This document shows, in pieces, positions 15,561-24,003 of a stretch of 47,954 nucleotides of DNA. The stretch is from an uncultured Desulfovibrio sp. (GTDB lineage: Bacteria; Desulfobacterota; Desulfovibrionia; Desulfovibrionales; Desulfovibrionaceae): assembly GCA_900553065.1 (NCBI GenBank), contig USBZ01000009.1:1-47954 (forward strand). The letters run 5' to 3'. Each line of letters begins with the position of its first letter. The stretch's first letter is position 1. The translations under genes were made by a program, and so were the position numbers. The notes beneath the pieces were generated by a model. It did no database searches and was not told the origin of the DNA. It worked only from the letters and a program-made list of their open reading frames with translations.

Positions 15561-17378
15561 CTAGGATTCGACTTCCTCCATCTTTTCCTGCATCTCATTG
15601 TGCTTGATGGGAGTCTTGAACTGCATATTGTACAGCGTACGGTACTGACCGTTGGGGATGGCCATGAGCTCCTCGTGCGTACCGAGTTCCGCAAGATGTC
15701 CTTCATTGATGACGGCAATGCGGTTGGCATTCTTCACGGTGGAGAGACGATGAGCAATGACGAACACGGTCTTGTCACGCATAAGGTTGTCGATGGCGCG
15801 CTGCACAATTTCTTCCGACTTGTTGTCGAGTGCAGAGGTGGCTTCGTCGAGAATAACGATGGGAGCATTCTTGAGGAAGGCACGGGCAATGGCCACACGC
15901 TGCTTCTGACCGCCGGAAAGCAGAACGCCCCGTTCGCCGATGGACGTATCCACACCTTTTTCCAGCGAAGCGATGAAGTCGCTCAGACAGGCGCTCTGCA
16001 GTGCCTTTTCGATGTCGGCATCCGTTGCCGACGGGTTGCCGAGCAGAATGTTCTCCCTGATCGTACCGTCGAAAAGGAAATTATCCTGAAAGACCACGGC
16101 AATATGCTGACGCAGATCGTTCAGACTGAAATCGCGAATGTCTACGCCGTCGATACGGATGCTGCCCTTCGTCACATCGTAGAAACGGGGGATCAGGCTG
16201 ACAAGCGTACTCTTGCCGCCGCCGGAATTGCCCACAAGGGCCAGCATTTCACCGACCTTCACATCAAGATTGATGTCGTGCAGCACTTCCACGCCCTGAT
16301 TGTACTCAAAGCAGACATGCTCGAAGGTTACCCCCTTCTTCACTTCAGGCAGAGCCACCGGATTTTCCTTTTCCACGATGACGTCGGGGCGTTCCAGAAG
16401 GCTGAACACGCGCTCGATAGCAAGGAAGGAGTTCTGCACTGAAACCGCCACATTGGTGATGTTCTTGAGCGGCGTATAGAGCATGAGCAGCGCGGTAATG
16501 AAGGAAACGAAGTTACCGGCGGAAATGGAGCCCTGCACGATAAGCCAGCTGCCCAGAGCGATGGCAAGACCAAGCCCTATGGAGATGACGAAGTGCATGA
16601 AAGGCGTGATCCATGCCGTGCGGCGGGTCATGGCAACAGTGATGTTGAACACATCCCCAAGCAGCGCATTGAAGCGATTCTTCTGTCTTTCCTGAAGATT
16701 GTAGGCCGCTATGGTACGGTTACCGGAAAAGGTTTCGTTGTAGGTGGTATTAAGCTGAAATATACAGGTATTATTGCGGGTTACCAACGAAGTAAGGAGC
16801 TTTTTCACCTTGGTGAGCGGAGCCACGGCCACCACCAGAATGACAATGGCAAGAATGGACAGCTGCCACGAATTATAGAAAAGCACGCCGATGAGCGCTA
16901 CGGAAGAAAATATTCTGGTCAGGAAGCTCTTCAGATTGCCGAGCAGTCCGGAACAGGCAAGTTCGGCATCGGAGTTAAAGCGGAAAAGCACTTCGCCGGA
17001 CGTGGTTTTGTCGAAGTAGGCAGGCTCTATCTGTATCAGCTTTTCATAGAGTCTGGCCTTGAGGCCCAGCGTAAGCTTACCGCCCACCCAGGCATTGAGA
17101 TAGGCCCCGCCGAAGTTGAGCAGGCCCTGCACCGTGGTAAAGCCCACAATGAGCAGCGGTATGTACCACGGCGATTCCATGCTCTTTCCCACGACGACAA
17201 CATCGGTATAAGGCTTGAGGAAAAGAGCGATGATGGCATCGAGGCTGCCGACAGGGATACAGATAAGCAGCGACAGAAGAGCCATGGGCCAGAACGGTTT
17301 GACGAACGGCCACATTCGCTTGTAGTTCACGGCGAACTGGTTTCTGTCGAGCATCATCTTGAGATCAGGTTTCTTCAT
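15561..17378 (-). CDS. msbA: ABC exporter, MsbA-like (lipid A flippase family)
   Basis: Half-transporter (605 aa) with membrane domain fused to ATPase, which works as a homodimer. Six hydrophobic segments occupy residues ~30-310, including WPMALLSLLICIPVGSLDAI and the coupling sequence FDKTTSGEVLFRFNSD. The nucleotide-binding domain has Walker A GNSGGGKST, Q-loop VFQDNFLFDGTIRENI, signature LSGGQKQRVAIARA, Walker B IVILDEATSALD and switch His in VIAHRLSTV. The sequence type and the envelope-gene neighbourhood suggest lipid A-core flipping, but other lipid or peptide exporters share the fold. ATG 17378 is chosen because upstream codons (to 17519) show no family features; the binding site GGATGTG is weak. 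Confidence 0.85.
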   Translation of the reverse strand: MKKPDLKMMLDRNQFAVNYKRMWPFVKPFWPMALLSLLICIPVGSLDAIIALFLKPYTDVVVVGKSMESPWYIPLLIVGFTTVQGLLNFGGAYLNAWVGGKLTLGLKARLYEKLIQIEPAYFDKTTSGEVLFRFNSDAELACSGLLGNLKSFLTRIFSSVALIGVLFYNSWQLSILAIVILVVAVAPLTKVKKLLTSLVTRNNTCIFQLNTTYNETFSGNRTIAAYNLQERQKNRFNALLGDVFNITVAMTRRTAWITPFMHFVISIGLGLAIALGSWLIVQGSISAGNFVSFITALLMLYTPLKNITNVAVSVQNSFLAIERVFSLLERPDVIVEKENPVALPEVKKGVTFEHVCFEYNQGVEVLHDINLDVKVGEMLALVGNSGGGKSTLVSLIPRFYDVTKGSIRIDGVDIRDFSLNDLRQHIAVVFQDNFLFDGTIRENILLGNPSATDADIEKALQSACLSDFIASLEKGVDTSIGERGVLLSGGQKQRVAIARAFLKNAPIVILDEATSALDNKSEEIVQRAIDNLMRDKTVFVIAHRLSTVKNANRIAVINEGHLAELGTHEELMAIPNGQYRTLYNMQFKTPIKHNEMQEKMEEVES

Positions 17379-17813
17379 AGACACATCCGTGTGGTGATTC
17401 CGGGATAACTGGGGCTGAAAAGAACCGTGTGCCGCTTTCCGCGTACATGGTCGTTCGACACTGTGTGGAGCGGTCTTCTGCCGGATCTGCCCCCTGACAA
17501 CGGCTCTCTCGAGAAGCATCCGTCATGGCTCCGGCTCCGGACTACCCGAAGCTCGTCAAACAACGAATTTTCCCTGCCAAAGGACGACGTTCTTCTTGCT
17601 CCATAGAGGATTTTCCGCCATGACTCATACACGTCATCGCCGCCCGCTTCACAGTGCAGACCACTCCATTCAGAGAGATCCCTTTTCCGCATGACTGGCG
17701 AAACGGCATTGGAAGAAAACCGACATCCGCCTGCCCTCCGGATCACACCGGAGGCAGAACGGCATACGGAACTTCATGGTAGCCGCGAACGGCCCGCATG
17801 GCAAGGAAAGTTG
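17379..17813. other. Intergenic region msbA-like / glmS
   Basis: No supported gene. A 7-bp inverted repeat CCTCCGG...CCGGAGG (17735-17754) lies 60 bases before the glmS stop on this side; it has no T-tract and is at best a weak terminator for glmS. A minus-strand frame of 123 codons here lacks a binding site and any domain. Confidence 0.45.
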
Positions 17814-19652
17814 CTACTCCACAGTGACGCTTTTGGCGAGATTGCGGGGCTGATCCACGTCTTTGCCGAGATAATCCGCCATCTGATAGCTGAAGAGCTG
17901 GAGCGCGGGAAGCGCCAGGAATCCGGAAATCACGGGATGCACCGCAGGCAGCACCCACAATTCCTCCACGGCAAGATCAGGGGCCTTTCCGTCCTTTTCC
18001 TGAACCAGAGCAATAACACGTCCCTGTCTGGCCAGGACTTCCTGAATATTGGACTTCACCTTCGGGAAAAGAGCATTGTCCAGCGCAAGCGCAAAGGTGG
18101 GGAACTGCGGATCAATAAGCGCAATGGGCCCGTGCTTCATTTCACCCGCGGCATATCCCTCGGCATGAATGTAGGAAAGCTCCTTGAGCTTGAGCGCGCC
18201 TTCCAGCGCCAGCGCATGGCACTGCCCTCGCCCGAGATAGAAGAAACTGCGGGCAAGAGCAAAACGCAGCGCAAGCTGACCGGCTCTTTCCTGCATGGCG
18301 GGCAGAGCCTCTTCAAGCATCTGCGGAAGATCGCGAAGCGCCTGCAGAAGAGCCTCGTCATGGAAGGCCGGGCTGCGGCGCTGTCCGTAGTAAAGGGCCA
18401 TGAGGGTGATAAGCGCCATCTGACTGCACATGGCCTTGGTGGAAGCCACACTGATTTCAGGTCCGGCCTGCGTGTAGAGCACGACGTCCGCCTCCCGGGC
18501 AATGGAGGAGCCGACCACGTTGCACAGTCCTATGACGGGGCAGCCCTTTTCCTTCGCCAGACGAAGAGCGGCAAGCGTGTCGGCGGTTTCACCGGACTGG
18601 CTGATGACCATGACCGCCTCGCCGGGCAGAAGCAGAGGATCGCGGTAGCGAAACTCCGAAGCAATATCAAGGTCGGTAGGAATGCCTCCCAGATTTTCCA
18701 GAAGCTGCTGTCCCCAGAGACCGGCATTGTACGAAGTGCCGCAGGCCACGATATGCAGACGCTTCGGCACGGGCATGGCATCAAGTTCCTGCAGCTGCAC
18801 GCGCAGAGCCCCGTCCTTATCCTCCATCACGCGTCCGGTCAGGCAATCGGTGATGACCCGGGGCTGCTCCATGATTTCCTTGAGCATGAAATGCTTGTAG
18901 CCGCCCTTGGCGGCAGCCTGCATATCCCACGGCACATGGCTGACCGTTTTTTCCACAGGCGAGAGATCGGCCAGAGAAAACACCTGCCATGAGGCATGTT
19001 CGATGCGGGCGATCTCGCCGTCTTCAAGAAAGACCACTTCACGGGTATAGGGCAGGAAGGCGGGAATATCGGAAGCCACGAAGCATTCGCCGATGCCCAC
19101 GCCCATGAGCAGCGGAGCGGCCATGCGCGCGGCATAAATGACGCCCGGCTCCTCCACGGCCATCATGACCACGGCATAGGCGCCGTGGGCGCGACGAAGC
19201 GCACGGGCAAAGGCCTCACGCAGATCAGGGGCACTCTTGCGCTCTTCGCCGATGAGATGAGCCAGCACTTCGGTATCGGTATCCGAAAGGAAGACGTGTC
19301 CGCCTGCGGTCAGTTCGTCCTTGATTTCCTGAAAGTTCTCGATGATCCCGTTGTGAATGATGGCGATATTGCCGTCCTGGGAAAGATGCGGATGGGCATT
19401 GCGTTCCACGGGAAGACCGTGAGTGGCCCAGCGCGTATGTCCTATGCCGGATGTGGCCAGAAGGTAGGCATTGTTTGCCAGCTTCGCTTCCAGCGCCGAC
19501 AGTTTGCCTGCAGCCTTGACCACATGAAGGCTGCCGGCCTGCTCAAAGGCCACACCCGACGAGTCATAGCCTCTGTATTCCAGACGATGCAGTCCTTCCA
19601 CCAGCAGGGGCACGGCGGGACGATGTCCGCTGTAGCCAATGATTCCGCACAT
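17814..19652 (-). CDS. glmS: Glutamine--fructose-6-phosphate aminotransferase (isomerizing)
   Basis: First enzyme of hexosamine synthesis: makes glucosamine 6-phosphate from fructose 6-phosphate and glutamine (612 aa, normal length). The N-terminal glutaminase has the catalytic Cys2 (MCGIIGY), HRLEYRGYDSSG and HTRWATHG. Two SIS sugar-isomerase domains follow, with CGTSYNAGLWG, ISQSGETADTLAAL and SVASTKAMCSQ. The C-terminus LAKSVTVE is the standard family end. AGGAG precedes ATG 19652. GlmU for later steps is at 28745. No glmS ribozyme-like leader is evident upstream. Confidence 0.96.
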   Translation of the reverse strand: MCGIIGYSGHRPAVPLLVEGLHRLEYRGYDSSGVAFEQAGSLHVVKAAGKLSALEAKLANNAYLLATSGIGHTRWATHGLPVERNAHPHLSQDGNIAIIHNGIIENFQEIKDELTAGGHVFLSDTDTEVLAHLIGEERKSAPDLREAFARALRRAHGAYAVVMMAVEEPGVIYAARMAAPLLMGVGIGECFVASDIPAFLPYTREVVFLEDGEIARIEHASWQVFSLADLSPVEKTVSHVPWDMQAAAKGGYKHFMLKEIMEQPRVITDCLTGRVMEDKDGALRVQLQELDAMPVPKRLHIVACGTSYNAGLWGQQLLENLGGIPTDLDIASEFRYRDPLLLPGEAVMVISQSGETADTLAALRLAKEKGCPVIGLCNVVGSSIAREADVVLYTQAGPEISVASTKAMCSQMALITLMALYYGQRRSPAFHDEALLQALRDLPQMLEEALPAMQERAGQLALRFALARSFFYLGRGQCHALALEGALKLKELSYIHAEGYAAGEMKHGPIALIDPQFPTFALALDNALFPKVKSNIQEVLARQGRVIALVQEKDGKAPDLAVEELWVLPAVHPVISGFLALPALQLFSYQMADYLGKDVDQPRNLAKSVTVE

Positions 19653-19881
19653 ATGAGAACTCCTGTTTCTAGGAAAAATATATCGCCTTTATACAGAGGG
19701 ATCGCTCCGGCGGCAAGACCCGGAGTCCGATGAAATAATACCGGAGCGCAGGGCTGACCATGAACGATTCCAGGACGTGACACGCCTGCATTCCTTTGCA
19801 GAGCGGAAATGAAGAGTACCCACATTCAGGCATGAAAATACCATCTCTCCTCGGCCGCTCAAAAGAAAAAAGACCGAATAC

Positions 19882-19918
19882 AAAAAAGGATCCGTTCTCC
19901 ACATCGGAAAACGGATCC
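19882..19918 (-). terminator. Intrinsic terminator of the OmpH-like lipoprotein gene
   Basis: On the minus strand: GGATCCGTT (19910-19918 read in reverse), 13-base loop, AACGGATCC, then six T. The remainder of the 19653-20037 gap, which also holds the glmS promoter region, shows no gene. Confidence 0.85.
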
Positions 19919-20037
19919 CTTCATGGCGTCTTCACGTTCCTGAAGAAACAGCAGACTATCCGGCACAACGCACTGCCCTTCCTTCCATACCGAAAGGGGG
20001 AAAAAGCGCAGACAGCGCCGTGCCTCGAAAAAACACG

Positions 20038-20682
20038 CTACTTGGCGGCAGGCTGAGCGGCTTCGGCAGCGGGAGCTTCCGCAGCAGGCTGTTCAGCGGC
20101 AGGAGCCTCGTCGGCAGCAGGTTCTTCCACAGGAGTGGCGTTTTCAGGCTCGGGCAGCGGGGGCTGTTCCATGGAGGGCAGATCACCGAAAGAAGCGGTA
20201 CCGGCATCGAGAATGGTCTTCACGGCATTCGTCATATCCGCTTCGGGGCTGTACACCGGAACCACATCATCCTGGAAGATGCCGAAAAGATTGCGTTCGG
20301 CGCGGCACTGTTCCATAGCCTTCTTGGCCTCGGTCTGGAGCACGTTCATCACGTGTTCCTGATCCTGCTGAATGACGTTCTGCAGGAAGTACAGACGGCT
20401 CTGAAATTCCTGTTCGAGACGGGCAAGTTCAGCCTCGTTCTTGTCGGCTCTGGCCTTTTCCACCTTGGCCTGAATGTCGCTCATGGCAGCCACGGCCTTT
20501 TCCTGCACCTCGTTGAAGCGGGCGACACCCTGCTGACCGAGCTTGCTTTCCTGATAAATCTTGGACAGCTGAACCACGCCGAACTGAGGCGCGGGCTTTT
20601 CGGGTTTCGTTTCTTCGTTGCAGCCGCCGAGAAGCGTAAGCATGGACATAAGGGCAAGAGCGGAAACTATGTTTCTGTTCAT
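20038..20682 (-). CDS. OmpH/Skp-like coiled-coil lipoprotein
   Basis: Predicted lipoprotein (214 aa). The lipobox LLGGC places the modified cysteine at residue 21, with Asn at +2. Residues ~33-125 resemble the Skp/OmpH pattern: FGVVQLSKIYQESKLGQQG followed by a long heptad-rich, charged helix (KVEKARADKNEAELARLEQE), the arms of a periplasmic chaperone. The C-terminal third is an Ala/Pro/Glu-rich tail of PAAEAPAAE repeats, likely disordered. Skp assists outer-membrane protein folding; a lipid-anchored version with a long tail is a variant. ATG 20682 has AGGAG at 8-9 bases; an in-frame ATG three codons earlier abuts the AGGAG and is unlikely. Confidence 0.75.
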   Translation of the reverse strand: MNRNIVSALALMSMLTLLGGCNEETKPEKPAPQFGVVQLSKIYQESKLGQQGVARFNEVQEKAVAAMSDIQAKVEKARADKNEAELARLEQEFQSRLYFLQNVIQQDQEHVMNVLQTEAKKAMEQCRAERNLFGIFQDDVVPVYSPEADMTNAVKTILDAGTASFGDLPSMEQPPLPEPENATPVEEPAADEAPAAEQPAAEAPAAEAAQPAAK

Positions 20683-20934
20683 TATAGTCATCTCCTGTAG
20701 TGAAATCTTCCGCCCACGGAAGGAAGGGCGGAAATGCCATGAAAGAAATACCCTTTTTGCCAGCAATGGGCAATGGGCGCGAAAGGGAAAAAAATTCCCG
20801 ACTCTCTCCGGCCGTATGCGGCTTGACAGAGCAGAAGCTCTGGAGCATTTCCTCAAAAAAGACCGGCCGGCCGTTTCTTCAGGGAAAAGACTCCCCGCAA
20901 ACGCCCGTGCAGCAACCTCACAAGGCAGGAACGT

Positions 20935-21222
20935 ATGGCAGATCCCAGAGCAGAAGAATCCATCGAGAGACTGAGAGCGGAAATCGACTCCATAGATGAT
21001 GAAATCCTTGAACTCGTACGCAGAAGATTCAATCTGAGCCGCCGCATCATGACCGATGAGCACCGCTACGGAATGCCCGTGGAAGTATTCAGCCACGACA
21101 GGGAACAGCAGACCATCGACAGACTGAAGAAGCTCAACGAGGATTCCGACTGCCCCATGCGCGGCGCGCACATAGGCAACATCTGGCAGATGATCTTCTC
21201 CTGTACCCGCGTAGGCTGGTAG
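20935..21222 (+). CDS. Chorismate mutase-like protein (AroQ fold), possibly atypical
   Basis: Small all-helical protein (95 aa). IERLRAEIDSIDDEILELVRRR is the hallmark helix-1 start of AroQ chorismate mutases, with R14 and R31 in the positions of the two conserved arginines. HDREQQTIDRL carries the conserved Arg-Glu pair (R56, E57). The Lys expected about 11 residues after R31 is not visible (TDEHRYGMPV), so activity may be altered. AGGAACGT precedes the ATG. It is monocistronic and divergent from the lipoprotein gene. Stand-alone chorismate mutase would supply prephenate for Phe/Tyr; no other aromatic genes are nearby. Confidence 0.75.
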   Translation: MADPRAEESIERLRAEIDSIDDEILELVRRRFNLSRRIMTDEHRYGMPVEVFSHDREQQTIDRLKKLNEDSDCPMRGAHIGNIWQMIFSCTRVGW

Positions 21223-21350
21223 GCTCCTCTATTATGATAAGGCCTGCCGCACGGCTCGGCAAGCTGATCCGGGCGGCAGAAGACTCCGTATCCCCTGCAG
21301 GAATCCGTCAGAGGAAAGAATAAGCGCCGCGCTCATGCCGCCGCTGCTTT

Positions 21351-22247
21351 TCAGCGCTGCCGTTCTTTCTCAAGGCAGACTTCGAGCTCCGCAAGACGGT
21401 CGCCTATATCGCCCGAAATCCAGATGCTGCGCGGTGCTGCAGACGCGGGAAGATGCGGCTTTTCCATGTTCATGCAGACATACGTCGCGGCCGGGTTGTC
21501 CGCCGTCATCTGCCGGAACGGATACTTGATGATGCCGGGCGTGTTGAATCCTACGCCAAGCTCCAGAAACAGCACTCTGCCGTCTTTATGATCGCGTAGA
21601 AATTCACGGTAGCGGACATTGGCGGCAAACCATCCCTCATCGCGTACGAAGGTGTCGTCGGCGTGCAGATTCATGGTCATGAGTCGGCCGCACACCGGGC
21701 AGTGCGGCACAAGGTGCGACGGCACACGCCTGTTCTTCTGCTCCTGAACCATGCGGCGCACGACGGACTCATTGTCATAGGTGCGCTCATGACACGGCAG
21801 ACTGCACTGCCACAGTCCGTAGTCGCCCTGCATGTAGAAGAGCCTCTTTTTGTCGAAGCCCGCAAGCTGGAACTGATGATCCACATTGCTCGTCAGCACA
21901 AAGTAGTTCCGGCCCTTCATCAAAGAAAAAAGACGCCGATACACCGGCAACGAACCGGGTTCATAACGGTTGTGCCAGATGTGTCGACTCCACCATCCCC
22001 AGTGCTCCTCCGGCGTGGAAAAACGGTAGAAGCCCCCGGAGTATATATCCGTGATGCCGCAGGCCTCGGCGAAGTCTCCGAAAAGCCGCTCGAATCTCTC
22101 GCCGGAATACGTCAGTCCCGCGGAGGCGGAAAGCCCCGCGCCTGCGCCGATGAGAACGGCGTCGGAGCTCTCCAGAACCTCGGCCAGACGTTCCGTCTCA
22201 GCCGAGCAAACGCCGGTAGATTTCAAGATCGCTGTTTCTGAAGACAT
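21351..22247 (-). CDS. SirTM-class (class M) sirtuin, protein ADP-ribosyltransferase
   Basis: Sir2-fold protein (298 aa) matching the macrodomain-linked SirTM class rather than deacetylase sirtuins. NAD-binding motif GAGAGLS is at 34-40, SNVDHQF at 120-126, and the usual catalytic-loop His is replaced by Gln in QGDYG (140-144), as in SirTM. Zinc-ribbon cysteines are C148, C152, C183 and C186. ELGVGFNTPGIIKYPF near 230-244 is typical of the class. Known SirTMs mono-ADP-ribosylate a lipoylated GcvH-like carrier in an oxidative-stress operon. Here the carrier and its ligase are absent. The start overlaps the 3' end of the macrodomain gene by 50 bases, so the two are coupled. Confidence 0.9.
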   Translation of the reverse strand: MSSETAILKSTGVCSAETERLAEVLESSDAVLIGAGAGLSASAGLTYSGERFERLFGDFAEACGITDIYSGGFYRFSTPEEHWGWWSRHIWHNRYEPGSLPVYRRLFSLMKGRNYFVLTSNVDHQFQLAGFDKKRLFYMQGDYGLWQCSLPCHERTYDNESVVRRMVQEQKNRRVPSHLVPHCPVCGRLMTMNLHADDTFVRDEGWFAANVRYREFLRDHKDGRVLFLELGVGFNTPGIIKYPFRQMTADNPAATYVCMNMEKPHLPASAAPRSIWISGDIGDRLAELEVCLEKERQR

Positions 22248-22971
22248 TGAAGATAACCTTCCTTATGGCCGGATAGTCTTTGAGACGGTCGGTGACGGTC
22301 TGAACGGCGATTGTTGCGGCCTCCTTCTGCGGAAAGCCGAACACGCCCGTGGAAATGCAGCAGAAGGCCAGCGTTTCCACGTTGTTCTTCGCCGCCAGAT
22401 CAAGACAGGAAGCATAGCAGGAGGCAAGAAGCCGCGCATCTTCCGCCGAGGGCTCCCCGTTCACGATCGGTCCCACCGTATGAATGACATGGCGGCTCGG
22501 CAGATTGAAGGCCGGAGTGATTTTTGCTCCGCCCGTGCGCTCAGGATGTCCCTGCTCTTCCATCATGCGGGCACAGACCAGACGCAGCTGCACGCCTGCA
22601 AAGGTATGTATCGCATTGTCGATGCAGTGATGCCCGGGATGAAAGCAGCCCAGCATGGCGCTGTTGGCCGCGTTGACGATGGCATCGCAGTCCAGCAGGG
22701 TGATGTCCCCCTGCCACAGGCAGAGCCTGCCGCGCATGAAGGGAATAGACTCCGCCGACGTCACGCCCCGCACGTTCCGCTCTTCCTGCAGAAAGGCATC
22801 CTGAATTTCCAGAAACTCCGAAGACACCGGCCACGGAGGCCGCGTATTGAACAGTGCCCGCAAAAGTTCCTTCTGTGCCTTCTCATCGCCGATGTCGCCT
22901 GGCTCCGCCTTCTCCCCTCGTTCTTCAAGCAGGGCCGTCACCAGCCGGATTCTTCTTTCTTCCTGCGTCAT
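22198..22971 (-). CDS. Zinc-dependent macrodomain protein, ADP-ribosyl hydrolase
   Basis: Macrodomain protein (257 aa) with an N-terminal helical extension (~1-75). ADP-ribose-binding motifs are QGDIT (87-91), NAANSAMLGC (100-109) and STGVFGFP (207-214). The GCFHPGHHCIDNAIH segment (108-122) with Cys and His ligands is the signature of the zinc-containing macrodomains that accompany SirTM and reverse its ADP-ribosylation. ATG 22971 is preceded by GGATGGAAAC; upstream in-frame codons to 23130 overlap the neighbouring gene and are not family sequence. It is the middle gene of a probable three-gene unit: flavin/ferredoxin protein, macrodomain, SirTM. Confidence 0.9.
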   Translation of the reverse strand: MTQEERRIRLVTALLEERGEKAEPGDIGDEKAQKELLRALFNTRPPWPVSSEFLEIQDAFLQEERNVRGVTSAESIPFMRGRLCLWQGDITLLDCDAIVNAANSAMLGCFHPGHHCIDNAIHTFAGVQLRLVCARMMEEQGHPERTGGAKITPAFNLPSRHVIHTVGPIVNGEPSAEDARLLASCYASCLDLAAKNNVETLAFCCISTGVFGFPQKEAATIAVQTVTDRLKDYPAIRKVIFNVFRNSDLEIYRRLLG

Positions 22972-23050
22972 GTTTCCATCCACCCTTCTTCTGCATGACA
23001 GACGTTCCGACCAGCCGGGGGCATACAAAACGCCCTTCCGGAAGAACAGG

Positions 23051-23716
23051 CTACAGGCCCTTATGCCGGACAGCTCCCGCAGGACAGTGCACCCAGCAGT
23101 TGCCGCATTCGTCGCAACGGGATCCGTCAATGACGTAGCGGTCGCCTTCCTTGCGTATGGCCTTGAACGAACAGCCTCTCATGCACGTTCCGCAGCCGAT
23201 GCAGGCGTCCGTAATGGTGAGTCCGGCCTTTTCCACAGGAAAGTCGCCGAAGGAAAATCTCATCCGCTCAAGCTTGTGATCCCGGGTCTTCATGTCGAAA
23301 TCATAGTCGTAGATTTCCCCCTTCGCCCTGTACATGACGAAGGTCGTCATGGCCGGATAGCGCTCCTGATCTTCGATGCCATAAACGAAATCGGGATTGT
23401 TCTTGGCCTTGATCTCCTCCATGCTGACTTCCCGCACGTCTCCCGTAACGCGGATAAAGTATCCGGGCTTCATCTCCAGCAGGCCGTCTTCCGTCATCCG
23501 AACGGAAGGATCAGCGCCGAGAGCACACGCCGAAACCCTGCCGCTTTCCTTGAGCTGACGATAGAAGGGCTTGGTGGTCATGGTCATGAAGTACAGCCCT
23601 TCCTCATCGCAGGCCAGAAAGTGCGCAATGCGCGTTTCGGGATAGTCGTTGCCGATGGTGGCAAACACACAGCTGCCGATGCTGTCGAATCGATCAAAAA
23701 TCTCTTGTATGGTCAT
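23051..23716 (-). CDS. FMN-binding split-barrel protein with two 4Fe-4S clusters
   Basis: Predicted cytoplasmic redox protein (221 aa). Residues 1-140 resemble a pyridoxamine-phosphate-oxidase-like FMN split barrel (VFATIGNDYPETRIAHF, LYFMTMTTKPFYRQL, FIRVTGDVREV). Residues 168-215 are a bacterial ferredoxin module with two cluster motifs: C172/C175/C178/C182 (ACIGCGTCMRGC) and C201/C204/C207/C211 (CDECGNCWVHCP). This suggests electron transfer between ferredoxin-type carriers and a flavin-bound substrate. Start 23716 has GGAG at a 6-base spacing. It is 79 bases upstream of the macrodomain gene on the same strand, with no terminator seen between, so co-transcription is plausible. The substrate is unknown. 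Confidence 0.85.
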   Translation of the reverse strand: MTIQEIFDRFDSIGSCVFATIGNDYPETRIAHFLACDEEGLYFMTMTTKPFYRQLKESGRVSACALGADPSVRMTEDGLLEMKPGYFIRVTGDVREVSMEEIKAKNNPDFVYGIEDQERYPAMTTFVMYRAKGEIYDYDFDMKTRDHKLERMRFSFGDFPVEKAGLTITDACIGCGTCMRGCSFKAIRKEGDRYVIDGSRCDECGNCWVHCPAGAVRHKGL

Positions 23717-23803
23717 AGTATTCTCCTGATGGACGGCCCGCATACGCCGAAGAACTGCCGGTCCGGCGGAAAGAGGCTTGCAGCGCATCGTCCGTTTTTT
23801 TAG

Positions 23804-23841
23804 TTCGATATCAAAATATATGATTAACGCAAGCCTGTAAA
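23804..23841 (-). promoter_or_regulatory. Promoter with overlapping near-palindromic operator
   Basis: On the minus strand TTTACA (23836-23841) and TATATT (23815-23820) are spaced 15 bases. Overlapping the start-site side is TTCGATATCAAA (plus strand 23804-23815), a 12-bp palindrome broken only at one mirrored pair. It would control the flavin/ferredoxin-macrodomain-SirTM unit. The spacer is short, so hexamer assignment is tentative. Confidence 0.4.
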
Positions 23842-24003
23842 GAGGCACGGAAAGATTTTCCCGAAGGCGCGACAAGGAACGCCGCCCTGGCACGCGCTCT
23901 GCCCTTCTTCGGCACTCATGCACCGTTCCCTTTCCGGTGGAAAGAAGTTCCGCCGTTCCGGCGCCAGCCCGAAAGGCGTCCCGCCCGGCAAAATCCGCAG
24001 CCG

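Noticed and set aside
17735..17754. CCTCCGG/CCGGAGG inverted repeat as the glmS terminator
   Set aside because: There is no T-tract on the relevant strand; it is recorded only as a weak structure.
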